Of a DNA stretch of 42,678 nt, positions 33,710 to 40,595 are shown piece after piece. The notes beneath the pieces are model-generated. The model was not told the DNA's origin. It worked only from the letters and a program-made list of their open reading frames with translations, and did no database searches. A program made the position numbers and the translations under genes. Source of the stretch: JAGOUU01 sp964609155 (GTDB lineage: Bacteria > Pseudomonadota > Gammaproteobacteria > JAGOUU01). The stretch spans positions 1 through 42,678 of the forward strand of contig CAZSRF010000020.1 of assembly GCA_964609155.1 (NCBI GenBank), given 5' to 3'. The stretch's first letter is position 1. Each line of letters starts with the position of its first letter.

Positions 33710-33866
33710 TTTCTTCCTTAAAATTAATTTTAGCATAGTTTAAATGCTTCTCTACTTGTACCACGTAATCATAGTCAAAAACTTTTTTTGTACCTAGATG
33801 CATGGGTATTAAATCTTCTTTCCATTTACGATCATTAACCAATTCAATTACGCTAATTGTCCACAT
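33699..33866 (-). CDS. Hypothetical protein, 55 aa
   Basis: ATG 33866 to TAA 33699-33701; product MWTISVIELVNDRKWKEDLI ... YAKINFKEENAK, alpha/beta and charged. It ends overlapping the next start by 11 bp. RBS is weak (GGTAAATATAAAA). Not recognised. The first four residues match the 22-aa peptide downstream. Confidence 0.5.
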   Translation of the reverse strand: MWTISVIELVNDRKWKEDLIPMHLGTKKVFDYDYVVQVEKHLNYAKINFKEENAK

Positions 33867-33882
33867 TTTTATATTTACCTTC

Positions 33883-34134
33883 TCAGAATTGTTGAAAAAT
33901 TGAGTCTAATATTCGTTGAGCAATTTTTTTAGCATTTTCTATAGAAGATAAAGTATAACTATCCTTTGTATCCTTGTCATTATATAATTTTAAAACCCAA
34001 AGAGGAATGCCCATTTCAGGACAAAAATCATTTATGCAAATTTTAAAGTTTAAACTAAATGGATAAAACTGAAAACCGTTTGCTTCTAAAGAACCATCTT
34101 CTTGTTTTTCCCATTCTAATTCTTTTGCTTTCAT
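33883..34134 (-). CDS. Hypothetical protein, 83 aa
   Basis: Not recognised. Begins KAKELEWEKQEDGSLEANGF with aromatic beta segments and a C-terminal amphipathic helix (SIENAKKIAQRILDSIFQQF), a pattern often seen in small phage proteins. The ATG overlaps the TGA of the reconstructed methyltransferase frame (ATGA), which supports that frame as once being the true gene end. Confidence 0.62.
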   Translation of the reverse strand: MKAKELEWEKQEDGSLEANGFQFYPFSLNFKICINDFCPEMGIPLWVLKLYNDKDTKDSYTLSSIENAKKIAQRILDSIFQQF

Positions 34135-34795
34135 ATTGCCATCCCAAACATATCAGGTTGTATAGTTTCTAATCTTTTACTGGCAACCCTAATCCATTTT
34201 TCATCAATCTCACATCCGCACCATTCTAAACCATATTCGGCACATACAATAGCAGTGGTACCAGTCCCCATAAAAGGATCAAATATTTTATATGTTTTGC
34301 GGGCATAAGTCTGTAATAATAACTGCGTAAGCGCTTTAGAAGTGTAACCAGGATGGGTAAGTTATTTTCATGAAAAATAAAGCCATCGTGAGGCATTGGC
34401 ACATTATGGTAATGATTAGGCACTCTCCCATTTACAGAATGATCACTAACCAATATTGATGTAAATTGATTAGAATGTCCATAACGAAGTGCGCCAGAAG
34501 TGCTTGTAGTAAATACTATCTGCTGAAATTGTCTGCCTAAAATATTCCAAGTTTCTAAAAAATATTTTTTTGATGGATAAATAATTTGTTCGCGACTAAT
34601 GCGTTTTAACTGATATATAACATTTGACAGCCAATTAATGTAGTCAAAATCTGTTAAACTATCTTTATAAATCCCGTAATCTTTACCAACATTGTAAGGA
34701 ACATCTGTAAATACCAAATCGAAGTATTCATCAGGTATTTGCTTCATAAATTCTAAACAATCCCCATGGTGTATTTTATTCATTAAATTTTGCAT
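34131..34795 (-). pseudogene. Beta-class DNA N6-adenine/N4-cytosine methyltransferase, frameshifted
   Basis: Upstream frame from ATG 34795: NKIHHGDCLEFMKQIPDEYF, catalytic motif IV TDVPYNVGKDY (usual form DPPY). At 34355-34357 the C run is one base short: L-P-I-L is read where L-P-H-P-G-Y is expected. In the -1 frame beyond it lies HPGYTSKALTQLLLQTYARK, SAM-binding motif I DPFMGTGTTA, CGCEIDEKWIRVASKRL and a stop at 34131 that overlaps the next ATG. Restored length is about 221 aa, normal for this family. As given, translation runs out at 34226 without the SAM site. Confidence 0.8.
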
Positions 34796-34861
34796 TACCT
34801 TTTCCCAAACAAATAAAATCAATGTGTTAACCTTAGGGAAACACATCCTGCATTTTTCTAG

Positions 34862-35479
34862 TCAAATAAGTTCTCCCCACTGATCGGCCATGGCTTTTGC
34901 TATGCCGGTATAAGTTAATGATCGTAATTGTGCTCTATTTGGCAGATTACGGCTCATAAAATGAATCCTCGAATATCGTTTACCTTTTTTATCAGTATAA
35001 TAAGTGCCGTCTGGTTTACGCATATAATCTGGTTCAACTATATCAGTAGGTATAAGTTTTGGCAATCTCTTTAACCATAAACATGTAGCCTTAGTTTCAG
35101 CATGACCGAATTGATAAGGTTGAATAATCTGATCAGGTTTTCTAATTTTCGTACTAATAATGCTTATTGGATTTTCAATACAAATTCTTGAGATAGAAGA
35201 ATCCATTAATCGACGCACAAACTCTAAAGCATCTTGTTGTCTTCCATCAGCTATCTTTTCCTTAAAATATCTTGCGCCCGATACCGCTAAATGGGTACAT
35301 GGTGGATGCGCTATCATTAAATCCCATCCGTCATTAATAATGTCAAAAACATCGCATTGTAAGTGAAATAGAGATGGTTTATCGCTAGGAATTATGTCGC
35401 AACTATAAGCCTCATGACCCAATCTAGCAAATTCATCTCGCACAATCCCTGAAAATTCACATGCGATTAAAACCCTCAT
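34862..35479 (-). CDS. DNA cytosine methyltransferase-like protein, 205 aa
   Basis: Opens MRVLIACEFSGIVRDEFARL (SAM-site-like) with SCDIIPSD, the HPPCTHLAVSG motif (PC with C61 as catalytic candidate) and the ENP motif in RICIENPISI. It is the short, phage-common cytosine methyltransferase-like family that lacks a large target-recognition domain. It may modify phage DNA against host restriction. It precedes the adenine methyltransferase by 66 bp. Confidence 0.8.
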   Translation of the reverse strand: MRVLIACEFSGIVRDEFARLGHEAYSCDIIPSDKPSLFHLQCDVFDIINDGWDLMIAHPPCTHLAVSGARYFKEKIADGRQQDALEFVRRLMDSSISRICIENPISIISTKIRKPDQIIQPYQFGHAETKATCLWLKRLPKLIPTDIVEPDYMRKPDGTYYTDKKGKRYSRIHFMSRNLPNRAQLRSLTYTGIAKAMADQWGELI

Positions 35480-35577
35480 GACCTTCCCCTTTTTTTAAAC
35501 CCATTTTAAGACCCCTCCAAATTCAGTATAGTATGGATTCCCTATTCCAAGGTATATAAATGCAATGGCAGTACCAA

Positions 35578-35591
35578 TGCGGTTAACCGCA
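35578..35591. promoter_or_regulatory. 14-bp perfect palindrome
   Basis: TGCGGTT-AACCGCA, with no spacer. It overlaps the stop codon of the small membrane peptide and lies about 100 bp upstream of the cytosine methyltransferase-like gene. Likely a dimeric protein-binding site; too little flanking T-tract to be a terminator. Confidence 0.4.
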
Positions 35592-35693
35592 GCACTTCTT
35601 TATGATCTCCGAGATTATGACTGCAAATGAAAGTGGAACTACCAAAATTACCAATCCCATTGCGAAAAATATTAAAAACTCTTTAATTGTCAT
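35583..35693 (-). CDS. Small membrane peptide, 36 aa
   Basis: ATG 35693 to TAA 35583-35585; product MTIKEFLIFFAMGLVILVVP ... EIIKKCCG, one transmembrane helix followed by a short basic Cys-Cys tail. Weak RBS. It follows the RusA-like gene. Function unknown. Confidence 0.45.
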   Translation of the reverse strand: MTIKEFLIFFAMGLVILVVPLSFAVIISEIIKKCCG

Positions 35694-35718
35694 ATTGCCC
35701 AATTTCTACTTCTAAAAA

Positions 35719-36120
35719 TTAATATCTTGGCCCTAAATACCATTCTATACGTGGTTTTTCTTTGTCAATAAAGGATACATCCAGCATTGTCAACGTAATT
35801 TGTCTATCATTCATGTTGAATTTTTGCTTAAGAAAATCAAATACACCATCCCTTAGCGACTTTATAGCTGTGGATAAATTGTCTTCGTCGAGACGTTTTT
35901 TGTTTGCAAAGAAACAGTTAATCTTCAACATCCATTCACCTTTTAAAACTTTTTGATCGTATTGCCCCCAAATATGAGAGACATTTTTGTAAGCCTCTCT
36001 GGCTAAATAGTAACCGTCTGCACGTGCTTTTTTCTTCAGTGAATATGTTTTACTCCAATGCTGGCCATGCGTCTTGTTTATCGCTAGTTTGGAATTAGGT
36101 ATTGGTAAAATTATCATCAT
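35719..36120 (-). CDS. rusA: RusA-like Holliday junction resolvase, 133 aa
   Basis: RusA-family layout: N-terminal strand ILPIPNSKLAINKTHGQHWS, a central helix, then DEDNLSTAIKSLRDGVFD with acidic residues D78, D80 and D90, and NDRQI. RusA cuts four-way junctions during phage recombination and before packaging. It overlaps the replisome organiser gene by 4 bp. Confidence 0.87.
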   Translation of the reverse strand: MMIILPIPNSKLAINKTHGQHWSKTYSLKKKARADGYYLAREAYKNVSHIWGQYDQKVLKGEWMLKINCFFANKKRLDEDNLSTAIKSLRDGVFDFLKQKFNMNDRQITLTMLDVSFIDKEKPRIEWYLGPRY

Positions 36121-37307
36121 GCCACACCCTGCCTTTCTTGTTCAATGATCTTTTGCCTACGCGCTACTATTGCTTCTCCGTACACCCTATTGCCTTTTGT
36201 ATCCGTTACTACTGCCATAAAGGGTGCTTTTAATGAGTTATACCTGCTAGGTTCTTTTTGAATGATATCTAATAAAGAACTGCGTATATCTCTTCCTTCT
36301 AAAGCCCACCCTTCTAACTGAAGAATACTACCGGTTATTTGATGCGGCCTAAGTTTTGGATTAGCCATTGCATATCCGCGTATAGCATTCCATTCCGAGT
36401 TTGTGAATTCAATATTTTGCTCTTTTGCCAACATTTCCCAAATCTGATACGCTCCTTCGGATACTTTTTTGAGTTTTGCCATTTCAGCTTTTGGGTCTAC
36501 CTCAACAAAGGGGACTATAGGGGATATATCTTTCTCTAACTCTCTCTCTTCTCTCTTTCTCTGTGTAACACTTCCTAACACTGGCGAACATTGTTCGGTT
36601 TTTATGCTACATTGTTCACTCTGATTTTCAAAAAATCCAATATAATCAAAAACATCTTGAGGAATCTGTAAGCCACCTCTATGTACCTGAGCATGACATT
36701 GTCGGCATAAAGTAACCATATTTTCTTTATTACTATTTTGTGGTTTATTTTTATCAAACCCTAAAATATGGTGTACACATAAATTATCATTTTTATCACA
36801 AATACAACATTTAAAATCATCTCGTTGTAATACTAAATAATAGTTTCCATTATAGCGATTTTTATTATTCCAATCCTCTATTAAAGGAATAGCTCTTTGA
36901 TTGCATTCTTTTTTAACTTTTTCAGTCGAATCTCTTTGTGATCGAAGCTTTCTCATTCTATCTGCCGCTTGACCTTCAGACCCTATATTATTTACAGCTT
37001 CAGGTAAGATAAATTCTATTTCATTAACTTCCTCGAATAATTTTGACCGCTTCAAAAAGGCTAAAGTCATTTTTATATTTTCTACAGTTTCATCTAATTC
37101 AAGCGATAATTCTTCTGCAAAAGTATCTTCTAATTCATCAAAAATCAGCTTACCTTCATTTTTCAAGCTCAATAATTGCATTTTTAGATAAATTATTGTA
37201 TACGTATCTCCACCTGCGACATTTCTAAGTTTTTTTAATTCTTTTTGTTTAAAGAAATCATCTTTTAATTTCAACCAAAAATAACGTTTTTCGGACTTTT
37301 TTTCCAT
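36117..37307 (-). CDS. Replisome organiser (phage_rep_org_N) with internal HNH endonuclease domain, 396 aa
   Basis: Residues 7-100 match the phage replisome organiser N-domain: RYFWLKLKDDFFKQKELKKL, GGDTYTIIYLKMQLLSLKNE, FAEELSLELDETVENIKMTL. After the usual GQAADRMRKLRSQRDS segment comes an HNH module (about 155-210): C167-x2-C170, H179-H180, N196 region and C201-x2-C204 with H205/H209. The remainder is a C-terminal helical part. It would initiate phage replication and load helicase. The HNH is an addition to the normal architecture. Confidence 0.85.
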   Translation of the reverse strand: MEKKSEKRYFWLKLKDDFFKQKELKKLRNVAGGDTYTIIYLKMQLLSLKNEGKLIFDELEDTFAEELSLELDETVENIKMTLAFLKRSKLFEEVNEIEFILPEAVNNIGSEGQAADRMRKLRSQRDSTEKVKKECNQRAIPLIEDWNNKNRYNGNYYLVLQRDDFKCCICDKNDNLCVHHILGFDKNKPQNSNKENMVTLCRQCHAQVHRGGLQIPQDVFDYIGFFENQSEQCSIKTEQCSPVLGSVTQRKREERELEKDISPIVPFVEVDPKAEMAKLKKVSEGAYQIWEMLAKEQNIEFTNSEWNAIRGYAMANPKLRPHQITGSILQLEGWALEGRDIRSSLLDIIQKEPSRYNSLKAPFMAVVTDTKGNRVYGEAIVARRQKIIEQERQGVA

Positions 37308-37309
37308 AT

Positions 37310-37609
37310 TTAAAACCCCTTACTTTTAGTATATGATTGTGTGATAACTTCAGGGGCTTGGATCGGTTTTTCAATGGGGATACCTATTCTGCCTTCTTGA
37401 ATACACTGATCTCTTTTGCATATAGGGCACCCTAGCCATTTTGTATTTCCGGTAAATGTCATATGGTATTCATTAGTAAAATCCTGTTTATGAATTCGGC
37501 AGTAATCTTCTTTAGTTTCTAATAAACCGTACTTTATTTTACCTATAATTTTGATAGACTTATCATTTTCAAATGGTTTTACCCATTCATTTTTTTTGAT
37601 ATCGCTCAC
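37310..37609 (-). CDS. Zinc-motif protein resembling the N-domain of phage DnaC-like loaders, 99 aa
   Basis: Starts at GTG (37609) behind AGAGAGGG. Contains YCRIHKQDFTN ... KWLGCPICKRDQC, a C-x2-H/C-x2-C zinc-ribbon-like pair as found at the N-terminus of phage DnaC/replication ATPases, but no ATPase domain follows. It may be a detached or truncated loader domain working with the replisome organiser, whose gene follows after 2 bp. First gene after element 3. Confidence 0.5.
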   Translation of the reverse strand: MSDIKKNEWVKPFENDKSIKIIGKIKYGLLETKEDYCRIHKQDFTNEYHMTFTGNTKWLGCPICKRDQCIQEGRIGIPIEKPIQAPEVITQSYTKSKGF

Positions 37610-37671
37610 TTGTTTTTTCCCTCTCTAATAAAAATTAACAGAAATAAAAAACAAATAATGTAATAGCAAAT

Positions 37672-37763
37672 AAAAACCCTCTAACGCTAAAAATGGTAGT
37701 CTTTAGCAAATAGAGGGCTTAGCGTATGCACGGTTTTAATATCTACCACTACGATAACCGTGC
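37672..37763 (-). ncRNA. Leader RNA ending in a pseudoknotted terminator (element 3)
   Basis: Minus-strand order: hairpin GCACGGTT/AACCGTGC (37756-37763/37728-37735), A = ACGCTAA (37719-37725), B = CCCTCTA (37711-37717), A' = TTAGCGT (37684-37690), B' = TAGAGGG (37677-37683), then TTTTTATTTG. A:A' and B:B' are perfect 7-bp helices. TGGTAG in the 5' hairpin loop is also complementary to CTACCA in the A'-B loop (possible kissing contact). It precedes the leftward early operon. Same topology as elements 1 and 2, with little sequence identity. Confidence 0.6.
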
Positions 37764-37783
37764 ACACAAGCGGTATAATAACA

Positions 37784-37802
37784 TACGGGTAATATACCCG
37801 TA
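37784..37802. promoter_or_regulatory. Operator-like palindrome
   Basis: TACGGGTA-ATA-TACCCGTA, perfect 8-bp arms. It lies in the control region between divergent early units, 21 bp upstream (minus strand) of element 3's first hairpin and next to a TATAAT hexamer at 37774-37779. Likely a repressor or activator site for the early region. Confidence 0.55.
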
Positions 37803-37880
37803 GAATTTTTTCTAATAATTTCGGTGTAAATTTTATAGATCCTAATAATTGCAATAAAACTAATTGATCGGCAACATAAA

Positions 37881-37894
37881 TTATGCTGCATTGC
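37881..37894 (+). repeat. 14-bp motif shared with the 30.5-kb control region (copy 2)
   Basis: TTATGCTGCATTGC, identical to 30563-30576. It lies about 120 bp upstream of the beginning of element 3. Two identical copies, each placed before a leftward leader RNA, suggest a shared regulatory protein. Confidence 0.45.
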
Positions 37895-37927
37895 ACAACA
37901 GAAAGTTTAAAAAAACTAAAAATAAAC

Positions 37928-37956
37928 TTGACACAGTCTACAGCATGGTGTAAAGT
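37928..37956 (+). promoter_or_regulatory. Strong rightward early promoter
   Basis: TTGACA (37928-37933), a 17-bp spacer, TAAAGT (37951-37956). Perfect -35 and optimal spacing; the first rightward gene begins at 38000. It probably drives the whole rightward early set through the right edge of the window. Confidence 0.75.
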
Positions 37957-37997
37957 AGTGTCTTGAGGTACAGAGTAGTTAGTAGGGGTGTAAAGTA
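37947..37997 (+). repeat. 11-bp direct repeat GGTGTAAAGTA flanking the transcription start
   Basis: Copies at 37947-37957 (over the -10 box) and 37987-37997 (over the RBS of the first gene), exactly 40 bp (about four helical turns) apart. The placement suits autoregulation by a DNA-binding protein; chance or RBS drift cannot be excluded. Confidence 0.4.
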
Positions 37998-37999
37998 AA

Positions 38000-38152
38000 A
38001 TGGTTTGTAAATGGTGTGAATCTTATAGCGATGATGTATCAGAACAAGCAATAATAGAAGATATCTGCACAAGAAAAGTAATAACAATAAATTTATGCAT
38101 AGGCTGTTGGAAAATGAGCGATGAACAGCTAGCAGATGCATTAGCGAGTTAA
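38000..38152 (+). CDS. Zinc-ribbon-like mini-protein, 50 aa
   Basis: ATG 38000 with AGGGGTG upstream. Product MVCKWCESYSDDVSEQAIIE ... CTRKVITINLCIGCWKMSDE has C3-x2-C6 and C33-x2-C36 plus C23, a two-knuckle zinc-ribbon pattern. First gene after the strong early promoter, a typical place for a regulator or host-takeover factor. No family recognised. Confidence 0.6.
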   Translation: MVCKWCESYSDDVSEQAIIEDICTRKVITINLCIGCWKMSDEQLADALAS

Positions 38153-38165
38153 TTTGGAGATAACT

Positions 38166-38474
38166 ATGACTGAACAAGAAATATTAAATAAAACCATTGA
38201 CTATTTAAATAAACATAGTATTTGTTTTAAAAACTGGGAATTAGATTATGAGATTATAAAAGATCATGTTATGATATATTGTAATTTTGTTAATGAAAGA
38301 CACGTTACTTATATACCTATTGCTTTAGCGGATATTTCATTACTCAAGGAAGATATTAATATGCACGGGACCCATATTTTAAAACATATTAATTCAGAAT
38401 TCCGCATAGCCTACAATATAATAAAAGATTTAGCACAACACGGCACTGAACGAAAAAACAATTTTGCTGGATAA
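38166..38474 (+). CDS. Hypothetical protein, 102 aa
   Basis: Start at ATG 38166 with GGAG seven bases before it; a TTG four codons earlier lacks such an RBS. Helical/charged soluble protein (TEQEILNKTIDYLNKHSICF, YCNFVNERHVTYIPIALADI). Not recognised. Second gene of the rightward early unit. Confidence 0.65.
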   Translation: MTEQEILNKTIDYLNKHSICFKNWELDYEIIKDHVMIYCNFVNERHVTYIPIALADISLLKEDINMHGTHILKHINSEFRIAYNIIKDLAQHGTERKNNFAG

Positions 38475-38503
38475 TAACTTAACTTAATTTTTGGAGAAAA
38501 ATT

Positions 38504-38647
38504 ATGGAAAATCTAACTTTTTTTAACAAAAAACTTTCATGGTATATAGACAAATTAGTATCAGTAGAAGCTCGACAAGAAACTATAAATAAAATGGAAG
38601 GTTTAGGGTTTCAACTGATAATTCAAAATAATCAAAAAGCAGCTTAA
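38504..38647 (+). CDS. Hypothetical protein, 47 aa
   Basis: ATG 38504 behind TTGGAGAAAAATT; product MENLTFFNKKLSWYIDKLVS ... FQLIIQNNQKAA, helical. Good RBS and codon composition like neighbours. Function unknown. Confidence 0.5.
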   Translation: MENLTFFNKKLSWYIDKLVSVEARQETINKMEGLGFQLIIQNNQKAA

Positions 38648-38671
38648 TCAAATTTTAAATGGAGACTTAAA

Positions 38672-38953
38672 ATGGAAATTAAAAAAATGGAATTACTCTT
38701 AACTGAAAAATCTCAATTTTCTGAAGTTGAAAAAGATTACCTTAAACAGCTTCATTTATCATTGGCTAACTACCAGTTAATAGGGTTTTATTGGGAATAT
38801 AAAACAAACCCAAAATTAAAGCTTAAGTCACTAGCGGCTGATTATGGTATTAAAGCTTCATGGGCGCAGATAGCTCTTGATATTGGTGCTAAATTAGTAT
38901 ATCGACAATTAAAGAAGGCTGAGGCTTTAGCCAAGCTGAGGAGTACGGCATGA
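38672..38953 (+). CDS. Hypothetical HTH-like protein, 93 aa
   Basis: Good RBS (ATGGAGACTTAAA). Helical; the segment KLKSLAADYGIKASWAQIAL has a helix-turn-helix-like spacing, and the end is Lys/Ala-rich. DNA binding is possible but unproven. Its stop overlaps the next ATG by 4 bp. Confidence 0.62.
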   Translation: MEIKKMELLLTEKSQFSEVEKDYLKQLHLSLANYQLIGFYWEYKTNPKLKLKSLAADYGIKASWAQIALDIGAKLVYRQLKKAEALAKLRSTA

Positions 38954-39081
38954 GAACAAAACATTTATTATATGCGTTGCAACATCACATAGAAACCTGG
39001 GGTGATAATGGAGAAGTGGCTACGTCCATAGATAATGAAAATTTTAAATGTTTTGAATATGCTACCCATGTGGATGGTTAA
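38950..39081 (+). CDS. Hypothetical protein, 43 aa
   Basis: ATG 38950 overlaps the upstream stop (ATGA). Product MRTKHLLYALQHHIETWGDN ... FEYATHVDG, acidic. The piece GATAATGGAGAAGT also appears near 41869, so the two neighbourhoods share a short exact match. Function unknown. Confidence 0.45.
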   Translation: MRTKHLLYALQHHIETWGDNGEVATSIDNENFKCFEYATHVDG

Positions 39082-39129
39082 CCCAAAACAATATCCACCA
39101 ACTTATTTAATTTTTAGAGAGGAAAAATT

Positions 39130-39399
39130 ATGTTAACACAAAAAGCGCACGATAAATTCGGGGTTTTAATAATAGCCACAACAACAATTGTTGCAACAGC
39201 AATTGGTGTACTTTACTTTAAAGATGACAAGCCTAAAAAGGATACAGGCTTTCATATGTATAAATATAACGTAGAACCAGCCTGTATTAATCATATACAG
39301 TACTACGCTGTTGGTAATACAGATGGTTTAAAAGCGATTACGCCTGCTTTTACCAAAGATGGCAAAGTAATTGAATGTAATTTTGGGGGAACTAAATAG
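39130..39399 (+). CDS. Membrane-anchored small protein, 89 aa
   Basis: N-terminal membrane helix (about 12-29, VLIIATTTIVATAIGVLYF) and a periplasmic-type polar domain with two Cys (PACINHIQYYAVGNTDGLKA, KVIECNFGG). AGAGGAAAAATT precedes the ATG. It may act in the envelope, for example in superinfection exclusion; this is inference only. Confidence 0.58.
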   Translation: MLTQKAHDKFGVLIIATTTIVATAIGVLYFKDDKPKKDTGFHMYKYNVEPACINHIQYYAVGNTDGLKAITPAFTKDGKVIECNFGGTK

Positions 39400-39696
39400 A
39401 TGCTAGAAAATGTAATAGATGCTTTTATAATAGCAAAAGTAAAAGATTATGCAAAGGAAAGAGGTCTCACTCTGGACTATAAAAAACTAGAACCGCTTTT
39501 GTGTAAATTATCTAAAGCTCAGTACGAGGTTTTAAAGCTTATAATGCCTAATTTTAATGAATTAGATCCGCTTTTGCCAGCCCTAGTTGCTGGGGCAATA
39601 TGTAAGGCTATAAATATAGCTACAGATAATCTTTTAAATACTATCTTATTTGAGAATATTAAATGTGAATGCCCAAGCTGTAGGAGTGTAAACTAA
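39400..39696 (+). CDS. Hypothetical protein, 98 aa
   Basis: Follows the membrane protein with no gap. Helical (LENVIDAFIIAKVKDYAKER, LLPALVAGAICKAINIATDN) with a C-terminal C-x-C-x2-C (CECPSC). Not recognised. Shares one base with the Sak4-like gene (TAATG), so coupled to it. Confidence 0.6.
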   Translation: MLENVIDAFIIAKVKDYAKERGLTLDYKKLEPLLCKLSKAQYEVLKLIMPNFNELDPLLPALVAGAICKAINIATDNLLNTILFENIKCECPSCRSVN

Positions 39697-40595
39697 TGGG
39701 AATTAAAATAGTAAAACCAACAGATCCAATATTAACGGAAAATTTGATTATAGTACTTTTTGGCTCGCCCGGTGTCGGTAAAACTACTTTAGGGTTTTCT
39801 ACTAATAAGCCCTTACTCCTCGATTTTGATTTAGGGGCACAGCGTGCATTATCAAATATTAGAAAAGATTGTGTACAAATAAAACAATGGTCAGATATAG
39901 CCGATCTTTCCAAAGATGATCTAAAACCATTTGAAACTATAGTTATTGATACCGCTGGCCGCTTATTAGAGGTAATGGAAACAGAAATTAAAAATATCAA
40001 CCCAAAAATGATTAATAGACTTAATGGCGGCTTATCTTTACAGGGATTTGGACAATTAAATATTATGTTTAAAAATTTCATGAATAAGCTAAAATCTTAT
40101 GGTAAAGATATAATTTTGGTAATGCATGATAAAGAAGAAAAAAATGGAGATGTGTTATTTGTACGCCCCGATGCTATTGGATCAAGCAAAACAGAGATAA
40201 CTAAAATTGCTGATTTAATGGGTTACGTATCCATGAATGGTAAAGGCAGAAGTATTGACTTTAACCCCACTGAAAATCACCTAGGTAAGAATTGTGCTGA
40301 AATTCCAGAGCAGAAAATACCAAATTTAGCTGAATATAGAACTTTTTTGGCAGACCTAATAAGCTTCACCAAAGAAAAAATGAATGCTAAAAGTGAGGAT
40401 ATGATTAAAGCAGAACAAGAATTTCAGGCTAAGCTAGATCAAATTAACGGCTTAGAAAATATAGAAAGTTTTAATGCATCTTTAATTGAACTTAAAGATG
40501 CAACACCTGTACTTAAGCAAGCACTGGTAATAGCAGCGAAAGATAAGGGCTTTAGCTTTGATAAAGAATCTAAACAGTTTACTGAGGCTGCTTAA
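39696..40595 (+). CDS. Sak4-like recombination ATPase (AAA_24 / RecA-like), 299 aa
   Basis: Walker A GSPGVGKT at 23-30 (K29), then PLLLDFDLGAQRAL and Walker B ETIVIDTAGRLLEV. DIILVMHDKEEKNGDVLFVR is also typical for the phage nucleotide-binding/Sak4 group of RAD51-related annealases. The last about 80 residues are an extra charged helical region. It probably promotes SSB-dependent single-strand annealing. One-base coupling to the downstream nuclease supports a recombination pair. Confidence 0.85.
   Translation: MGIKIVKPTDPILTENLIIVLFGSPGVGKTTLGFSTNKPLLLDFDLGAQRALSNIRKDCVQIKQWSDIADLSKDDLKPFETIVIDTAGRLLEVMETEIKNINPKMINRLNGGLSLQGFGQLNIMFKNFMNKLKSYGKDIILVMHDKEEKNGDVLFVRPDAIGSSKTEITKIADLMGYVSMNGKGRSIDFNPTENHLGKNCAEIPEQKIPNLAEYRTFLADLISFTKEKMNAKSEDMIKAEQEFQAKLDQINGLENIESFNASLIELKDATPVLKQALVIAAKDKGFSFDKESKQFTEAA

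Larger units (their letters stand above)
37610..37999. other. Divergent early control region
   Basis: 390 bp without protein genes between leftward (37609) and rightward (38000) early units. It holds element 3, the TACGGGTA palindrome, the 14-bp shared motif, the rightward promoter and the 11-bp direct repeats. A replication origin could also lie here, but I see no iteron array. Confidence 0.5.

Noticed and set aside
34226..34846. Programmed -1 frameshift as explanation of the methyltransferase break
   Set aside because: The sequence at the break (TTA CCC ATC) is not a slippery heptamer; a one-base deletion or sequencing error in the C run is simpler.
30427..37763. Type III toxin-antitoxin (ToxI-like) RNA as explanation for the pseudoknot elements
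   Set aside because: No tandem repeats and no ToxN-like endoribonuclease gene next to any of them; the elements are dispersed leaders. A decoy role cannot be excluded but is not supported.
37687..37896. Leftward 69-aa open frame over element 3
   Set aside because: It covers the structured leader, palindrome and promoter region, has no RBS and a composition unlike neighbouring genes.
37938..38177. Leftward 79-aa Leu-rich open frame
   Set aside because: Antisense to the Zn-ribbon-like gene and the early promoter; an artefact of AT-rich sequence.
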